64,000 nucleotides of DNA from the NCBI RefSeq assembly GCF_028372415.1, contig NC_092878.1:68403830-68467829 (forward strand). The letters are read 5' to 3'. Under the pieces are notes generated by a model. That model saw only the letters and a program-made list of their open reading frames with translations, did no database searches and was not told the DNA's origin. The translations under genes were made by a program, and so were the position numbers. Below, in pieces: positions 33,098 to 43,624 of this stretch (positions are counted from its first letter, which is position 1; every line of letters begins with the position of its first letter). The DNA comes from Notamacropus eugenii (lineage: Eukaryota; Chordata; Mammalia; Diprotodontia; Macropodidae).

Positions 33098-33933
33098 GCT
33101 TCTAATCTCAGAATAGGCAACAATTAGTCATCTTCTTTCAGTTCCTTAACAATATTCAATCCCCCAACAAGCTCACCTTTCATGTACAACCAGGATACAT
33201 TGGCCAGTTGGAATAAGCTTTTAGTCCTTGCCATACTTCTTTCATCCTACAAGATAACAAAGTCTCAAAATCAATATCATTATTGTTAAGAATTTCTAGA
33301 ATGTTTCTGCTGAATTCACATTTTGCGATTTGTTTGAGGATAAATGGGCCAAGTGGAGTATGTTTTGAGTGCTTGGCACACATCATCATCTGATAAGATA
33401 CAAAACTGGTAAATTGAATATTATGCTTGTTAAGAATTTCTACCATCTGCTTACTGAAGTCACAGAAGGACTCTTGTGGAGACTCTTTTATGAAGAGCAT
33501 GCATGCAGCAGCATTTGTCAGCAAGGTTAAGGTGCTCCTTCAAGCATTTGGTGGTGGCCTGAGGAGCAACATGGCTGGAGACATGGCACTGCACCTTCTT
33601 CCTCAGAGAAGGGCATGGGCTCCATATAACTAAATCACTTTCTATGTGTTGTTAAATAAAGCATAGACACTTCAGGAGCAGCTTCTGTTTCCAACTTCAT
33701 AAATGCCATCTGCGGGTGGCCCTTGGCTAATTCCTCCATGACATCATTTAACTTTGTGGACTGGGGAGCCCATGGTGCCCAGAAGTGGATGACATTGAGG
33801 GAGCTGGCCCAGAGTCACTGCAGCTCTTTGAACTGCATGGAGCTTGACCTACAGTAGAGCCCCCAACTTGGCCTCTGCCTTGGTGCCTGCCCCAAACCAC
33901 TGCCACAGCTGCCTGGGACACCATGCTGCTCAT
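33098..33933 (-). pseudogene. GLRX3: Processed pseudogene of glutaredoxin 3
   Basis: Intronless, broken copy of GLRX3 (PICOT), a cytosolic and nuclear iron-sulphur trafficking protein with a thioredoxin-like domain and two CGFS glutaredoxin domains. On the minus strand, in pieces and several frames: an N-terminus MSSMVSQAAVAVV; QFKELQ-stop-[17 protein letters not shown] (the thioredoxin-site Cys is now Ser); [11 protein letters not shown]. The first Grx domain reads CMLFIKESPQES-FCDFSKQMVEILNKHNI. After WPIYPQ about 160 bp are deleted and the second Grx domain follows (KCEFSRNILEIL, GLKAYSNWPMYP, then in another frame LYMKGELVGG and IVKELK). Both CGFS motifs are altered, to CDFS and CEFS. No poly(A) remnant or target-site duplication is evident. 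An L1-derived retrocopy, non-functional. Confidence 0.92.
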
Positions 33934-33939
33934 CTCCCA

Positions 33940-34035
33940 TTACTCCAATACCTGAATTCTTAATGCAGATATTGCTATTTCTTTCAGGGTCATAGTGGTA
34001 ATAGCAAAAATAATAACAATATTACTACTACTACT
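33940..34035. repeat. (ACT)n trinucleotide patch
   Basis: actactactact at about 34024-34037 with related trinucleotides, next to a reversed MIR. Confidence 0.7.
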
Positions 34036-34039
34036 ACTC

Positions 34040-34225
34040 CATTTATTACTACTAGTAGTATCAATAATAATTTTCCAACAATTCTATGAGGTAGGTACAA
34101 TTTTCCCCATTTTACCAATTAAAAGGTGAGGTTTATAACTGTTAGGTGACTTGTCCAAAGTAAATTTCCATGTGAAGAAATTACATAGTCTATCTCAATT
34201 CATGCTTCCCTTCAAGCTTCTCAGA
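34040..34225 (-). mobile_element. MIR-class SINE, minus strand
   Basis: caattctatgaggtaggtac, ttttccccattttaccaatt, gttaggtgacttgtccaaag: a reversed MIR core. Confidence 0.7.
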
Positions 34226-34229
34226 AACA

Positions 34230-35515
34230 GAAATTGGCAGTGGAGTACTAATTCTAACTTTAAGTCAGACAAAAATAAAGGCACAAATAATATGAAAGAG
34301 GACATGCAGGATTTTTACTATTGACTTAGGTGATGGGGAGTTGCTGGATGGTTATGACAGAGTTATTCATTGTTCTCCAGGAAAATGAAAATAGGAATAA
34401 AGTAACATAGTTACACCACAAGTAAGAGAAAACTTAATAGGGGAAATGATAATGAGGCTCTTTAAAGAGAAACAATTTTTTTCTTTTTCTTTTTAAAAAG
34501 TGATGTTTTATATGATGCTCCCAAAAGGTAAATACTAGACCAAAAATCTTTTAAATTAAACCAGAAACATAGAACTATAATAAGAATTTAACAAGCCTAT
34601 GGATTGAGTTACATCAACTTTATAATTAGCCTTTAGAGAAAAAGCTAGGTCAAAACTGAGTTCAATTAACCTTCAGAGTGTCTCATTAATCAAAGTCTAC
34701 ATAAAGTGATTTTCTTATTCTAGGCATACCATGATGCAAAATGCATTGTATTTTTAATTTTCAATTCATTTTTGCAATAATAAAGCCATAAGTTTATATT
34801 TCAGAGTATATTTGTTTCTCTTTTTACTAGTCTATAGCTTTCGGAAATATGACATACTTTTTAAAAAAAAGGGAAGTAAGTTTAAGTTTCAAATTTGTAA
34901 GTCATGGTAGATAAGAAGGCCAGAGATTGTATCAATGCTATTACAGTCACTGAAATATTGAAGGGGAAAATTGTCCTGCGCAGATTCCTGCAGTCCCTTC
35001 ATTCTCCATCCTGTCTTCAAATTTATGTATTCATCCTGATAAGACTGAAACAGCAATTGCAGGACTCTCTCAGTATGCTTGTCATTTTATGCAATAGTAC
35101 CACAAGGAGGAAATGACACCTCTATAGGTCATGGTTCTTTTAAGAGAAAATATGGTACAGTGAATGGTGGGTAAAAATGAAAATTGTCATGTTAACCCCA
35201 ATAATTAAATTTACTCCAGTCTGAATAAAAGGACATTCTTTAATTTTACTCAGAGGAGCCATGAATTCATTACATTCATTATTATAGGAGTATGCTTTGT
35301 TGTAGTAATGTCAAGCATGACAGGCTCAGAGATTTAGGATCCTTTAGAATTAGGGTATCAGCAAAAGGAACAAATAAAATCATGTGGTAGATTTTGGGTA
35401 TTTGATCTGTACAGTACACTACACAGAGGTGTAGTGATTCAGCTTTGAAAACAATACACAAATAAATCTTCTTCACATTGAATGCATAATCATTTAGGAA
35501 GTGATTTTTGATGAG
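34230..35515. other. Non-coding sequence, nothing recognised
   Basis: AT-rich. The 70-codon plus frame at 34904 and 83-codon minus frame at 35282 show no recognisable protein features. Confidence 0.5.
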
Positions 35516-35524
35516 GTCCAGAAA

Positions 35525-35712
35525 AAGAAACAATCATGGTTATTAAATGAAATAAGGTGGGAGACTCATGAAAAGAGTGGCCTTGTTCCCCATTCTTGAA
35601 CATGTTCATGCAGAGGCTGGATGATCACTTCTTGGGGACATAAAAGGGAGGACACATTGGATTGGACAGTTTTGGAAGACCCTTCCAACTCCAATATTCT
35701 GTGATTCATATT
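35525..35712 (+). mobile_element. L3/CR1-class LINE 3' end
   Basis: catgcagaggctggatgatc, acttcttggggacataaaag, acccttccaactccaatatt and ctgtgattcat are the standard CR1/L3 terminus. Confidence 0.8.
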
Positions 35713-35714
35713 TG

Positions 35715-36650
35715 AACCCAGTCAGGTGTCATGATGACCATTCAGAGAAAATTGAACCAAATTGGAAGAAAGATGTGTCTAATACTACTCCCTTTCAAAG
35801 TGTCCTCTATTTATTTTATAAGTATCATGTATGTGCTATGCTAGTTAGATGTTGTCTTCTCCATTAGACTATAATTTTCTGGAGAAATAGAAGAATTAAA
35901 AAAAAAAAGAGAGAGATTGCCCTTAGTGAAACCAAAATTAGGATATATATCAAATGACTTGCTTCTAAGGAAAATAAAAAAAGACAAAACAAGTACAGAG
36001 TCATTGTATATTCAATTTTGGACTAAATTTACTAATTCTACTATATAGCTGTTTTGTCAAGCACAATTGACTGATTTATTAGCCATTTTGCCCATGTAGC
36101 AAAACCTGGAGAAAATGGATGAGGAAAGATACAAAACATATATAAATTCAATTGCAATAGGAAATTAGAGGTTTACAGATAGCTGTGTAAGAAGCAATAC
36201 GATGACTGGCCCTACCTCAGGTCAGTATCTTGTTTATTTAAGTCTGAAAATGGAACAAAATAAAAATTTAGCAAGCTTTTTAACAGGTAACATACTTGCA
36301 AGGTACCATGCAGATGCAGATTAAGTTGGCCAAACAGTAGCTAGAAAAGTAATGTGTTCTTATGTACCATCAAAGTGCTCTGAAAATTTAGCTTGGCATA
36401 TATAGAGCCTACATACATTATTTTAGGTACACAAAGAACATTAATACAGCTAAGATTTACAGTGAAGCTTTGTTTATTTGAAGCAAAACATTTGGAGAAA
36501 ATTGAGAACAATTAAAAATGCACCATGGAATTACTCAAATATTTTGACCTAGAATAACCAGGAACATCTACTCACATTAATTTTGGTCTTCATAGGTTTT
36601 CTTAAATATTGATCCTTTTTTAAACAAACACATATATCATTATTACACTC
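35715..36650. other. Non-coding sequence, nothing recognised
   Basis: AT-rich, no gene or repeat family recognised. Confidence 0.45.
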
Positions 36651-36659
36651 ACTATCTTC

Positions 36660-37020
36660 TAGAGCAGGACCTTGTAACTTCATATCTGGATTACTTCCGT
36701 TGCCTTTCAAAAAGGCTCCCCATTTCCTGTTTCTGCCATTTCAGTCATCATTAATATTTTCATAAATGATTGTTTCCCTTCTGTTAGTTTCCTTTTCTAA
36801 ATTGTTCACTAACTCATTAAAATTTTTCAGCATAAATTTCAAAATCCACAAATGACACCAAAAGATTCAAGGTTTCTCACTGCCCACCACATACATCTAT
36901 TCTTATAACAAGACAATCCATTTCTTGGCACCATGAATTTTCTCTAACTGTCCCTGACACCTGTATGTTCTCCCTCCTCATCTCAGCTTCCTGGATTTCC
37001 TTGCTTTCTTCCATGGATTC
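36660..37020 (+). mobile_element. L2 LINE, left part
   Basis: ccatttcctgtttctgccat, aaggtttctcactgcccacc, ctgtatgttctccctcctca and ttccttgctttctt follow the L2 3' UTR order. Interrupted by a minus-strand L2. Confidence 0.55.
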
Positions 37021-37021
37021 A

Positions 37022-37465
37022 TAAATATTTATGTTCTAGTACATAACTCATGCTGTGTTAAGTGCTAGGGATATAAAAAAGGGGTTAAAGGCAATCTCTG
37101 TTCTCAAGGAACTCACATTCTAATGGGGAAGACAACAGATGCGTACAAACAAGCTATATACAGGATAAGCAGGAAATGGTTAACTAAAGGAAGGCACAAA
37201 AATTAATCTCCTATAGAAGATGGAACATTAGTTAGAACTTAAAGGAAACCAAAGGCCCCAGTAGGTGAGGATGAAGAGGGAGAGTATTCCAGGTAGGGAA
37301 GATAGTCATAGAAAATGCCTGGAGCTTATGGGTGGAATGTTTTGCTCCCATGCCAGTGGATCAAAGAGGATGTAGCAGAGATCAAAGCAGAAGACTGAAA
37401 AGGTAAGAGGGTGCTATATTATGAAAGGCTTTGAATGGCAAGCAGAGGGAAGTCTTAGATTAATC
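37022..37465 (-). mobile_element. L2 3' half, minus strand
   Basis: gtgctagggatataaaaaag, tctcaaggaactcacattct, atggggaagacaac, gtattccaggtagggaagat, tatgaaaggctttgaatggc: a long reversed L2 3' region. Confidence 0.8.
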
Positions 37466-37469
37466 CCAC

Positions 37470-37705
37470 CTTTTAAATGAGCCTGTCCCTTCCTTTCTCA
37501 TTTCTAGCACCTTCCTTCTATTGATTATTTCCCATTTATCCTGTACACAGCTTGTTTATACATAGTTGTTTGGATACTGTCTTCCCCATTAGAAGGTGAG
37601 CTCTTCAAGGGCAGGGACATCTTTGTCCTTTGTTTTTATCTCCAATGCTTAGTGCAGTGCTTGGCACATAGTAGATGATTAATTAGTACTTATTGATTAA
37701 CTGAC
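37470..37705 (+). mobile_element. L2 LINE, right part (tail)
   Basis: gcaccttccttctattgatt, tttcccatttatcctgtaca, gaaggtgagctcttcaaggg, gcagtgcttggcacatagta. Together with 36660-37020 it makes one L2 split by the reversed L2 between them. Confidence 0.8.
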
Positions 37706-37709
37706 ATCA

Positions 37710-39190
37710 TATAGGATAAGAGAATACTAAAGCTGGAAACAATCTAGGAGATCAACTATTTGGATCCCTATCATATATTAATTCTTTGATATTTTTTTTG
37801 CATGGTACAAATCAGTTAACACAAACAAGTTTGCTTAGAGATAGTAGGGAATGATATTCAAAGCACTGAATGTTTCCCAGTCTTGTTCATGTAGTCTATA
37901 GAATGAAAGCTAAGGACATTTCCAAGACCTTCATGTTCTGCCTTTTTTTTGTAGGAAGGTGACCAGGAAGCTATATCAACAGCAAGATCCTTAGATCCCC
38001 AAGCCAATGAAATATTAAAATCAATCTCATTAACTTTTATGATCAAATTAACCTAACTTTCATGAGAGGTCTGTCCCTTTTACATGGTGCCTTACATCTT
38101 GACTTGCTTAAAGATTAAGAGTTAAGCTTACTTTTGATGGTCTATAATATGTCAAACTGTATATGATTTGATAAATCATCTGGAACATTTCTAACTTTCT
38201 AAATGCTTGGGAACACACAGAATTTTCTTAATGGTTTTCATGTTGTTCTTTGTAATTTGGATATTCTGCAAAACCACTTTCTGAATAGGTTAGTATCATT
38301 GACACCTTCTCATTCCTACATATGAGAAATTCTTGAAGAGTGAGCACTTATTTTTTGGAGGGGGGAAAGGGTTCAACATTTATATAGTGTAAATTTAGCC
38401 TTATTTAGATGACATTGTTTTTATCACCATTGATGATTACCATACAGAAATCCTGTAAAAGAAATCTATCATTTTACCATTTTGTTCTCTTGCCAACAGC
38501 TCCAGCATACTCTTCCACAACTCCTGAAACTGAACACCTTTTTTGCAAGGTGTCAAATAGCTTGAAGAATATGAGAATACCTATGCTTTTTTGATGTATT
38601 ATATACTTACTTGTTCTGTTACTCTGAGGCTCATAAAAATCAGTGTAAATGACAATATTGTTTGTTAATTATCCATTAAAAACTGGTTTGCTTTCTCACA
38701 AGCAACAAGAGGTATGTGGCTTGTTGTAAAAAGAGACAAAAACAGCCACCCTTTTAGCATCTTCTGTTTATCAATAGCTATTCTTTGTATGGCTGTACAT
38801 CTATTATAACAGATCAGGGAAATGCAAGTCCCTGAATGCAATATTGGCTATCAATCTTTCATCTTGAAAGTAGTCATTTGCCTCATGCAGGTTAGATTGA
38901 CTAAACACCCTTACCTTCTAATAGCTGTTCATTCATTCACACACACACACACACAAATATAACACCCTTCATAATAGTATATTTTTTCTTCTGCAATATG
39001 ACTGAAAAGATCAAGATTTTATTGGCAAATATAAATTTTACTTGAGAATGAAATCACAAATTAAACCAAGAATATATATATTTTTTCCCCTTCTGCCACA
39101 GGAAATTATAAACCTCCATGAATTCCTCTGACTCCTTATCATAGCATAGAGATGACCATGTGTAACACTAAGCACCCCAACATTCACAGG
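37710..39190. other. Non-coding sequence; short (CA)n
   Basis: (CA)n at about 38939-38955. No gene or repeat family otherwise recognised. Confidence 0.45.
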
Positions 39191-39194
39191 AGAA

Positions 39195-39739
39195 CCTGCT
39201 ATCACAGATTCTTAGATTTGCATTCATAAAAGGTCAGGCAACTTTCAAGGGATTAACAATCACTTTAATCAAGCACAAGAATCAGAGAAAACCAAAATCA
39301 AAATTTCAGAGAAAATACAGAGAAATCAAAAATCAAAAGACATGCTTCCAAAATGTCTAACCATTACATACATACATCTTTACCAGAGAGGGAAGCATCA
39401 GCTTATGGGTTTTAGCCAGGGGGCTCCTTAATGGTTTCCCAGAATCTCTCTGGCCAAAGAAACACTTCCAGTTAGTAAACTCCAAAGTAAAACCTCACTC
39501 TCAGAGTATTTATACACTTTTTAGAGCCAGAGGGCATAGCCCTCAGACCCAGTCCCTCAACAGAAAAAAACAAAAAGTACTTGGGACCCTCCTACAAAAC
39601 TAGTCCCCTAATCAAGCCTCCTACAATGGGTAGGCCCATCAATAGGTGAAAAGATCCTCCTTAATCACATTATTCAATCAGAAGTACTTTTAGTAAAACA
39701 AAAACATCAAAAGATCCCATTTTAATTGCCATTACAACA
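39195..39739 (-). mobile_element. Solo LTR, minus strand
   Basis: On the minus strand it starts tgttgtaatggcaattaaaa and has a TATA-like gtataaatac (39506-39515). A TTAAAG-containing, T-rich 3' part follows. It shares blocks with 32525-32960 in the same orientation. The 3' boundary is approximate and no target-site duplication was settled. Confidence 0.6.
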
Positions 39740-39744
39740 TGCCT

Positions 39745-40020
39745 GCCCAAAGACCATTTGAACTAAAGCAAATTGGCAATTCTAGTAAAGCTGGAAATAG
39801 TGTCCATTAACAAAGGAGCAGAGTAGCTATGATCTATGAGACTCATCAACAATTTGACCACAAGGTGATAATTTTGGCCATGGATGCTGCCTTGGACCAT
39901 CTGCTAAGTGGTTGTGAATTTCAACAATGGATGCAGTATCAACAATGATAAAATAAAATAAATCACCAAATGCTGAGGTCTATATTATTATTTATGGATA
40001 TTTTTAACAATGATGATGAT
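39745..40020. other. Non-coding sequence ending in (GAT)n
   Basis: gatgatgatgatgatgat at about 40009-40027 adjoins a reversed MIR; nothing else recognised. Confidence 0.5.
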
Positions 40021-40024
40021 GATG

Positions 40025-40225
40025 ATAGTGAAAATAATAAAATAACTGCATTTAATCTTTAAGTTTTGCAACCACAATCTATATAAACTTATTTGATGCT
40101 TACAGTAACTCTGTGAGTTATTATATGAATTTGGAAACTGAAATTGAGAGGCTTTACAAGGCTTAAGATTACCCAGACAAGACGTCATCTGTAGTGCCAC
40201 AAGGACCTTGCTTATGTATCTATGA
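40025..40225 (-). mobile_element. MIR-class SINE, minus strand
   Basis: cttatttgatgcttacagta, actctgtgagttattata, ttggaaactgaaattgagag: a degraded reversed MIR. Confidence 0.6.
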
Positions 40226-40283
40226 CCTAAATTCACTTTGTGCTCCTTGGAGAAGATAGACTGTTCTGTTTGTTGTCTATATT

Positions 40284-40359
40284 ATAAAAATCTCCAGAAA
40301 GGGAGAATCAACATCCTATGTTGGCAGGTAGTTGATTCTCCCTTGCTGGAGATTTTTAT
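40284..40359. ncRNA. Long near-perfect hairpin; MITE or microRNA-precursor candidate
   Basis: Arms 40284-40312 and 40331-40359 are 29-bp inverted repeats with one A-G mismatch, around an 18-base loop. Either strand would fold into a pre-miRNA-sized stem (about 76 nt). TA dinucleotides fall symmetrically near both arm ends (40285-40286, 40357-40358), as in mariner-type MITEs. No expression evidence is available from sequence; RNA type is a hypothesis. Confidence 0.45.
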
Positions 40360-40364
40360 CCAGT

Positions 40365-40515
40365 GACTGAATGATCACAAATCAGGTAAGTTGTATGTAT
40401 TAAATATGATTTCATTTATGGTTTTAATTAGATGTCCACCAGTTTCCTTTCTAACTCTAAAATCACTGATTATGTGAAGTCCTACTCTGATGTAATAATG
40501 TGACATGAAATTGAC
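40365..40515. other. Short unassigned gap
   Basis: Nothing recognised. Confidence 0.4.
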
Positions 40516-40522
40516 CTTGAAT

Positions 40523-40566
40523 ATTAAAACACTATTATGATGGAATTAAAACGCTATTATGATGGC
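40523..40566. repeat. 22-bp tandem duplication
   Basis: Two 22-bp units starting attaaaac, differing at two bases (acac/acgc and the last base). Confidence 0.9.
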
Positions 40567-40635
40567 ATTCAAACTGTGACATATTATACTAAGTCCATTG
40601 GAAGTCATGCAAAACTTTTATATTAGCTGTTGCAA

Positions 40636-43070
40636 AAGAAAAAAAAAGAAAAAAATTTAATAAATAAATAATCAAGAAAAATAAGGAAAATAAAAAAGTA
40701 TACTTCATTTCTCATTCATATTTCTTCAGTTTTCTTTCGGGAGAATTGCATTTTCCATCATGAAGACTTTGGAATTGTCTTTGGTCATTGTCTTGATCAG
40801 AGTAGCTAATTCTTTCACAGTTGATCATCCTTTTACTATGTATAATCTTCTCTTGGTTCTGTTTGTTCACTTCACTTTGTATGAGTTCATATATGTCCTC
40901 CAGGTCTGTTTTTTTTTTTCTTTTCCTGAAACCATTCTGCTTGACATTTTGTATAGCACAGAAATATTCTATCACAATCATATTCCACAACTTGTGTAGT
41001 CATTTCCCAATTGGTGGGCAGCCCCTTGGTTTTCAGTTCTTTGCCATCACAAGAGATCTGCTATAAATATTTTTGTAGAGTTCCTCTTCCTTTTCTTGGA
41101 ACTTTTGAGGTGCAGATGTAATAGTCAATATTGTTGGTTCAAAGGCCATGCACATTTTTATAACCTTACTGGAACAGTTCCTAATTATTCCATAAAATGC
41201 TTGGACTGGTTTATGATTCCATCATTAGTGTATTAATGTCTGAATTTTTGCAAATCCCCTCCAGTATTTTTTGTTTTCCTTTTCTATGATGTTAGCCAGT
41301 CTGATAGGTGTGAGATAGTATCTCAGAATTGTAATTTTGCAGTCCTTAATAAGTACTGATTTAGAAATTTAGGTGACTATTGATAGCTTTGATTTCTTCT
41401 TCTGAAAACTGTTAGTATCCTTGATCCATTTATTATATGGGAATAATACTACCTTTTAGAAATCTGATTCAGTTTTCTTTTTTTGAGAAATGAGATTTTG
41501 GTCAGGAAAACTGGCTGTAAAATTTTACTGTTTTCTTTCTCATTTTGGCAACTTTAGTCGTATTTGTGTAAAAGTTTTTTTTTTTTAATTTAATGTAATC
41601 AAAATGACCAATTTGGTTCCTCTGATCCTTATCTCATTTGATCATAAACTCTTCCCTCATCCACTTGTCTGATGGGTACATTTATCCCAGAATTTCCTTA
41701 TTTACTTATGAAATCAACTCCTATGTCTAAATAATTTATCCATTTTGACCTCATCTTGGTATACATGTGAGATATTGCTCTATGCCTTGTTCCTACCAAA
41801 CTACTTTCCAGTTTTCTAAGCAGTTATTGTGAAATGGTGAGTTCTTACCCCAAAGCTTGACTCTTTGGGTTTCTCAGACACGGATTGCTACGGCCATTTA
41901 TTACTGTGCATTGTATACTCATTTATTCAACAGATGCACCACTCTATTTATTTGCCAGTAAGAGATTGTTTTAGTGCTTATTGCTTTGTAATATAGTTTG
42001 GAACCTGGTAATGCTAGATCACTTTCCTTCACATCTTTTTTCCATTATTTCCTTGATTTTCTTGACCTTTTGGCAATTTTGTTATTTTTTTCTAGTTCTA
42101 TCAAATAATTGGATGGTTTGATTGGTATGGCACTTAATAAATAAATTTGGGTAGGATTGTTATTTTTATTCTTTTGGTTCGGCTTCCCCTTGAGAAATTA
42201 ATATTTTGTCAATTGTTTAGATCTGTCTTTATGTGTGTGGAAAGTGTCATGTAATTGTATTTATTAGTCCCTGGGTTTGTCTTTGGCATTTGGCTCCCAA
42301 ATATTTTAAATCGTCGGTAGTTATTTTAAATGAAAGTGTTTTTTTTTTTCCATCTGTTGCTATGAGACTTTGTTGATAGTACTCTATATAAAATTGTTGA
42401 TGATATTTATGGTTCTATTTTATATCTTGCAACTTTGTTAAAGTTACTCAATTTTTCAACAATTTTTAGTTGATTCTCTAGGAAACTCTAGGTATACCAT
42501 CTTATCATTAGCAAAGAGTGATAGTGTTGTTTCCTCATTGCCTATTTCGGTTGCTTCAATTACTTGTCTTACTGGATTTCTAATAAATAAAATATTGAAT
42601 AATATTAGTGATACCTGACAACCTGATTTTATTAGGAATGATTCAAATGCACTCCATTAGAGATATTGGTTATTCTTAGTTTTAGAGAGATACTACTCAT
42701 CATTTTAAGAAAACCTGCCTTGATTCTTATGATTTCTAGTGATTTTAATGGAAATGTGTGTTACATTTTGTTAAAAATTTTTTTGCATTACTTGAGATAA
42801 GTATTTTCTATATGTTGTCTTGTTATTGATATGATCAATTATACATATAATTTATTCACATACATATATTTGTAAGATTGATTTAACGTGTATGTGTGTG
42901 TGTGTGTGCATGTGTGTGTGCATTCCTGTTATAAACTATTCCTGTTACATTTTGCTGGTACATTCCTGGTATAAACCAAACCTATTACATATTGCTGTAA
43001 TCTCCTTGCTAGTATTTTATTAGAAATTTTTGTATTTATATTGTTTAAGGAAATTGGTCTACAGAAACAT
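40636..43070 (-). mobile_element. L1 3' fragment with ORF2 reverse transcriptase remnant, minus strand
   Basis: About 2.4 kb of 5'-truncated L1 on the minus strand. Near 43000 (gctagtattttattagaaat, gaaattggtctaca) and 42590-42623 it encodes RT motifs; the minus frame gives GCQVSLILFNI, matching the L1 RT block QGCPLSPLLFN. At 42504-42515 the catalytic box is F-A-N-D, not FADD, followed by KMVYLE. ORF2 C-terminal parts follow leftward (gtctgataggtgtgagatag at about 41300) and then the L1 3' UTR with cattttccatcatgaagact. Many stops and frameshifts; dead. A (TG)n has grown at about 42888-42922. Confidence 0.85.
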
Positions 43071-43254
43071 CATTGTGTTGTATTAATAGATCTTTATAAA
43101 GACAGAAGCCATTAGGTAGCCAAGAAGCCTTTTAGATTGGTTACAGAAGAGGCAGGGTAGGCACAATATAAAATTTCCTTCTTGTTTATGGGCAGAGGTC
43201 TTAACAAATCCTTTTAAACCATGTAGAGATTTTAGAACTCTAGAACAAAACCAT

Positions 43255-43410
43255 ATGTGTACGTGTGTATGTATACACACACATACATGCATGTATATAA
43301 TCCAAAATCATATCAATATGTAGATATATATCTGCATGTATACAACACATGTGTATATATTGCACATGTGTTACATGCATATAAAATATATAGTATACAT
43401 GTATAAATAC
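43255..43410. repeat. (TATG/CATA)n compound microsatellite
   Basis: Interrupted TA/TG/CA simple sequence. Confidence 0.85.
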
Positions 43411-43424
43411 ATTCATATTTAGGT

Positions 43425-43620
43425 TAAAATAACAAGAAACTACAGAAGTTATCTAGTCCAATACCTTCCCTCCCCCCACCCCTAGATAAAGAAACTTAGG
43501 CTCAGGGTGGTCACTGAGCAATTTATCTAAAGTCACAGTATAGTAAGCATCTGAGGTAGGATTTGCAACCATCATCTGACTTCATAGCTAGGATTCTTGC
43601 CATTGTGTACCACTACACCC
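43425..43620 (-). mobile_element. MIR-class SINE, minus strand
   Basis: agttatctagtccaatacct, tagataaagaaacttaggct, aaagtcacagtatagtaagc, taggattcttgccattgtgt. Reversed, degraded. Confidence 0.6.
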
Positions 43621-43624
43621 CATA

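Noticed and set aside
33427..33633. 68-codon plus-strand frame over the GLRX3 copy
   Set aside because: Antisense shadow of the pseudogene; the protein similarity is on the minus strand only.
34904..35116. Small gene of 70 codons
   Set aside because: No recognisable similarity, no supporting signals, length expected by chance in this much sequence.
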